This document shows, piece by piece, positions 5,597 through 6,653 of a stretch of 6,653 nt of DNA. The stretch covers positions 1 through 6,653 of the forward strand of contig CAZCWX010000696.1 of NCBI GenBank assembly GCA_964502465.1. Direction: 5' to 3'. How positions within the stretch are numbered: the stretch's first letter is position 1; every line of letters begins with the position of its first letter. The DNA comes from CAZCWX01 sp964502465 (GTDB lineage: Bacteria > Desulfobacterota > Binatia > Bin18). The notes beneath the pieces are model-generated. The model saw only the letters and a program-made list of their open reading frames with translations, was not told the DNA's origin and ran no database searches. A program made the position numbers and the translations under genes.

Positions 5597-5932
5597 TTAC
5601 TGCTTGTGGACAACGACATCGCCAGTGGCGTAAATCCGGCAGCCAGATGTGATGCGTCGGTCCGCTCTGCGTTGTTCACAGTATTGTAGGGCTTCTGTTG
5701 CTGCACTCTCTATGGAAGGATGCCCAAAAGCGACTCCTGAGACATACAGACTATTGAGATCTCCGGCGACAGCGAAGGCTTTCTCTGGTGGATGTTTCTG
5801 GTAGTCCCGCCACTCAATTTCGAAGCGCGTCCGCGTCCGCATACGGATTCCTATGGGTCTGGCAGCGCAAGCTGCATCGGTCGCAATCAGAAGACAGAAG
5901 CAGGTCAGGTGGAAAAAGTGGCCGCTTCTCAT
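5597..5932 (-). CDS. Small secreted protein of unknown function, coupled to the EEP enzyme
   Basis: The 111-residue product starts with a likely Sec signal peptide: a hydrophobic stretch HLTCFCLLIATDAACA with a plausible cut after residue 23 (ACA). Asp at -3 argues against a lipoprotein. The mature part of about 88 residues has two cysteines, Cys85 and Cys98, in ALQYCEQRR...SGCRIYATGDVVV, likely a disulfide. This pattern (C, about a dozen residues, C-R-[IL]-Y-A-x-[GD]-D) recurs in small periplasmic domains of unknown function, including DUF4189-like ones, but I cannot assign a named family. The ATG overlaps the stop of the upstream EEP gene as ATGA (5929-5932), and no good Shine-Dalgarno site precedes it, so translation is probably coupled. 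The two products may act together outside the cytoplasm, which is inference. Confidence 0.7.
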   Translation of the reverse strand: MRSGHFFHLTCFCLLIATDAACAARPIGIRMRTRTRFEIEWRDYQKHPPEKAFAVAGDLNSLYVSGVAFGHPSIESAATEALQYCEQRRADRRITSGCRIYATGDVVVHKQ

Positions 5933-6653
5933 TGACCCGCGCTCACAAGGTGCGGAGTCTGTACTATGTGGAAGCGTGCAAACAGGGCCGGATGGTCGCT
6001 GAGCGCATGGTGTCCGCGAGTAAATTCCAGCGCCTCACCGGCTTCGGCGACTGTCAGCGTGACAGTAGAACTGTCGCGGTAGAAAATGTAGTTGCGTTCG
6101 CGCCAGTAGGGCAATTCCGGCCCTGCTCCAGAGTCGCGGAGCCCCAGTCGATTGCGGAAGTGCATCAAGTTTGTCTGGTCTCCTGGTCGTCTCAGGTCAG
6201 AATTGAAATCTCCGGCGACAATGAGCGCTTGTCCGGGCGACCATGCGTCGATAGCGTCGGCGAGATGGTTGAACTGTTTGTGACGAATGGCGATCGACTG
6301 CTCGCTTGCTCCGGCCTCCATGTGGGTGTTATAGACATCGACTTCGGCCCCTTCTGGAGTCCGGATGCGCACGCGCAGAAACCCTTTGTTCGCCCAGCAG
6401 TCCCCCGTTCCTCCCAGCCAGCCTGAGCAATCCGTATAACTCTTCCGCGAGGCTACGGGATCTGCTGTCAGGTCAGTGCCAACAGAAGTGGTAAGCCCTG
6501 CCCCGTAGGGTGGAGAAAAACGCGGGATGAGCAATTGAAAAGGAAATAATAACACTTTGGCTGCGACCCGCCGGAGGTCCCAGCCGATCCCCTTACCGCG
6601 AAAGCGGCTATGGTGACGCAGCTGTGCGGCGATCACGTCACTGTATTCGAAAT
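5929..6653 (-). CDS. Endonuclease/exonuclease/phosphatase family enzyme, sphingomyelinase-like (5' partial)
   Basis: About 241 C-terminal residues are visible, and the frame runs off the window edge. A GTG at 6636 is internal: the codons before it read FEYSD and join smoothly to the domain. The conserved EEP start, with its metal-binding Asn and Glu, is off the window. Visible motifs are DCWANKGFLRVRI, then VYNTHMEAG (around residues 106-114 of the visible part), ALIVAGDFNSD (about 142-152, Asp and Asn of the GDFN motif) and HHALSDHPAL (about 214-223, catalytic His). The ANKGF...NTHM...GDFN...SDH order resembles neutral and bacterial sphingomyelinases more than exonuclease III or AP endonucleases. 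A phosphodiesterase acting on lipid head groups is therefore the best guess, but a secreted nuclease is possible. It overlaps the downstream secreted-protein gene by four bases. Confidence 0.85.
   Translation of the reverse strand, partial: FEYSDVIAAQLRHHSRFRGKGIGWDLRRVAAKVLLFPFQLLIPRFSPPYGAGLTTSVGTDLTADPVASRKSYTDCSGWLGGTGDCWANKGFLRVRIRTPEGAEVDVYNTHMEAGASEQSIAIRHKQFNHLADAIDAWSPGQALIVAGDFNSDLRRPGDQTNLMHFRNRLGLRDSGAGPELPYWRERNYIFYRDSSTVTLTVAEAGEALEFTRGHHALSDHPALFARFHIVQTPHLVSAGQ

Noticed and set aside
5788..6426. A 212-codon plus-strand open frame across the EEP and secreted-protein genes.
   Set aside because: The minus strand carries clear EEP motifs (NTHM, GDFN, SDH) and a signal peptide. 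The plus-strand product has no recognisable motif and spans two opposing genes.

Overview
The window reads as ordinary chromosomal DNA from an environmental, moderately GC-rich bacterium. It carries seven protein genes, two of them cut by the window edges, and an unusual load of short palindromic interspersed repeats. Suggestive of lineage are an F420/FMN-type luciferase-like oxidoreductase, a class III CoA-transferase, a glutathionyl-hydroquinone reductase (which implies thiol/glutathione chemistry), and repeats of the GTCATTGCGAG and ATTCCCGC-TTTC-GCGGGAAT kinds. From memory, such repeats are abundant in uncultured delta-proteobacteria-like and related soil or aquatic lineages. No rRNA or other phylogenetic marker is present, so this placement is inference only.

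Layout: (1) 1-144, the 3' end of an alanine dehydrogenase gene on +. (2) 145-461, a convergent intergenic stretch packed with at least three repeat families, one inserted inside another. (3) 462-1340, a luciferase-like (LLM) oxidoreductase on -. It is divergent from (4) 1540-2760, a CaiB/BaiF CoA-transferase on +. The roughly 200-base gap between them holds a clean operator-like dyad. (5) 2898-3857, a glutathionyl-hydroquinone reductase of the YqjG/ECM4 type. (6) 4100-5404, a 12-TM-type major facilitator exporter, probably started at a TTG. (7) 5402-5578, a MITE-like element with imperfect terminal inverted repeats and a second palindromic repeat inside it, lying against the MFS stop codon. 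(8) 5597-5932, a small secreted protein of unknown function on -. Its start overlaps the stop of (9) 5929-6653, a sphingomyelinase-like endonuclease/exonuclease/phosphatase family enzyme whose N-terminus lies off the window.

How the genes may work together: a CoA-transferase, a flavin/F420 oxidoreductase, a glutathione-dependent quinone reductase and an exporter side by side look like accessory catabolism or detoxification of organic acids or aromatics. The spacing does not show one operon, and no substrate can be read from the sequence. The EEP enzyme and the small secreted protein are the only pair with clear translational coupling. I see no CRISPR, phage, toxin-antitoxin, defence or biosynthetic system. 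The most noteworthy material is the nested repeat architecture and the uncharacterised secreted partner of the EEP enzyme.
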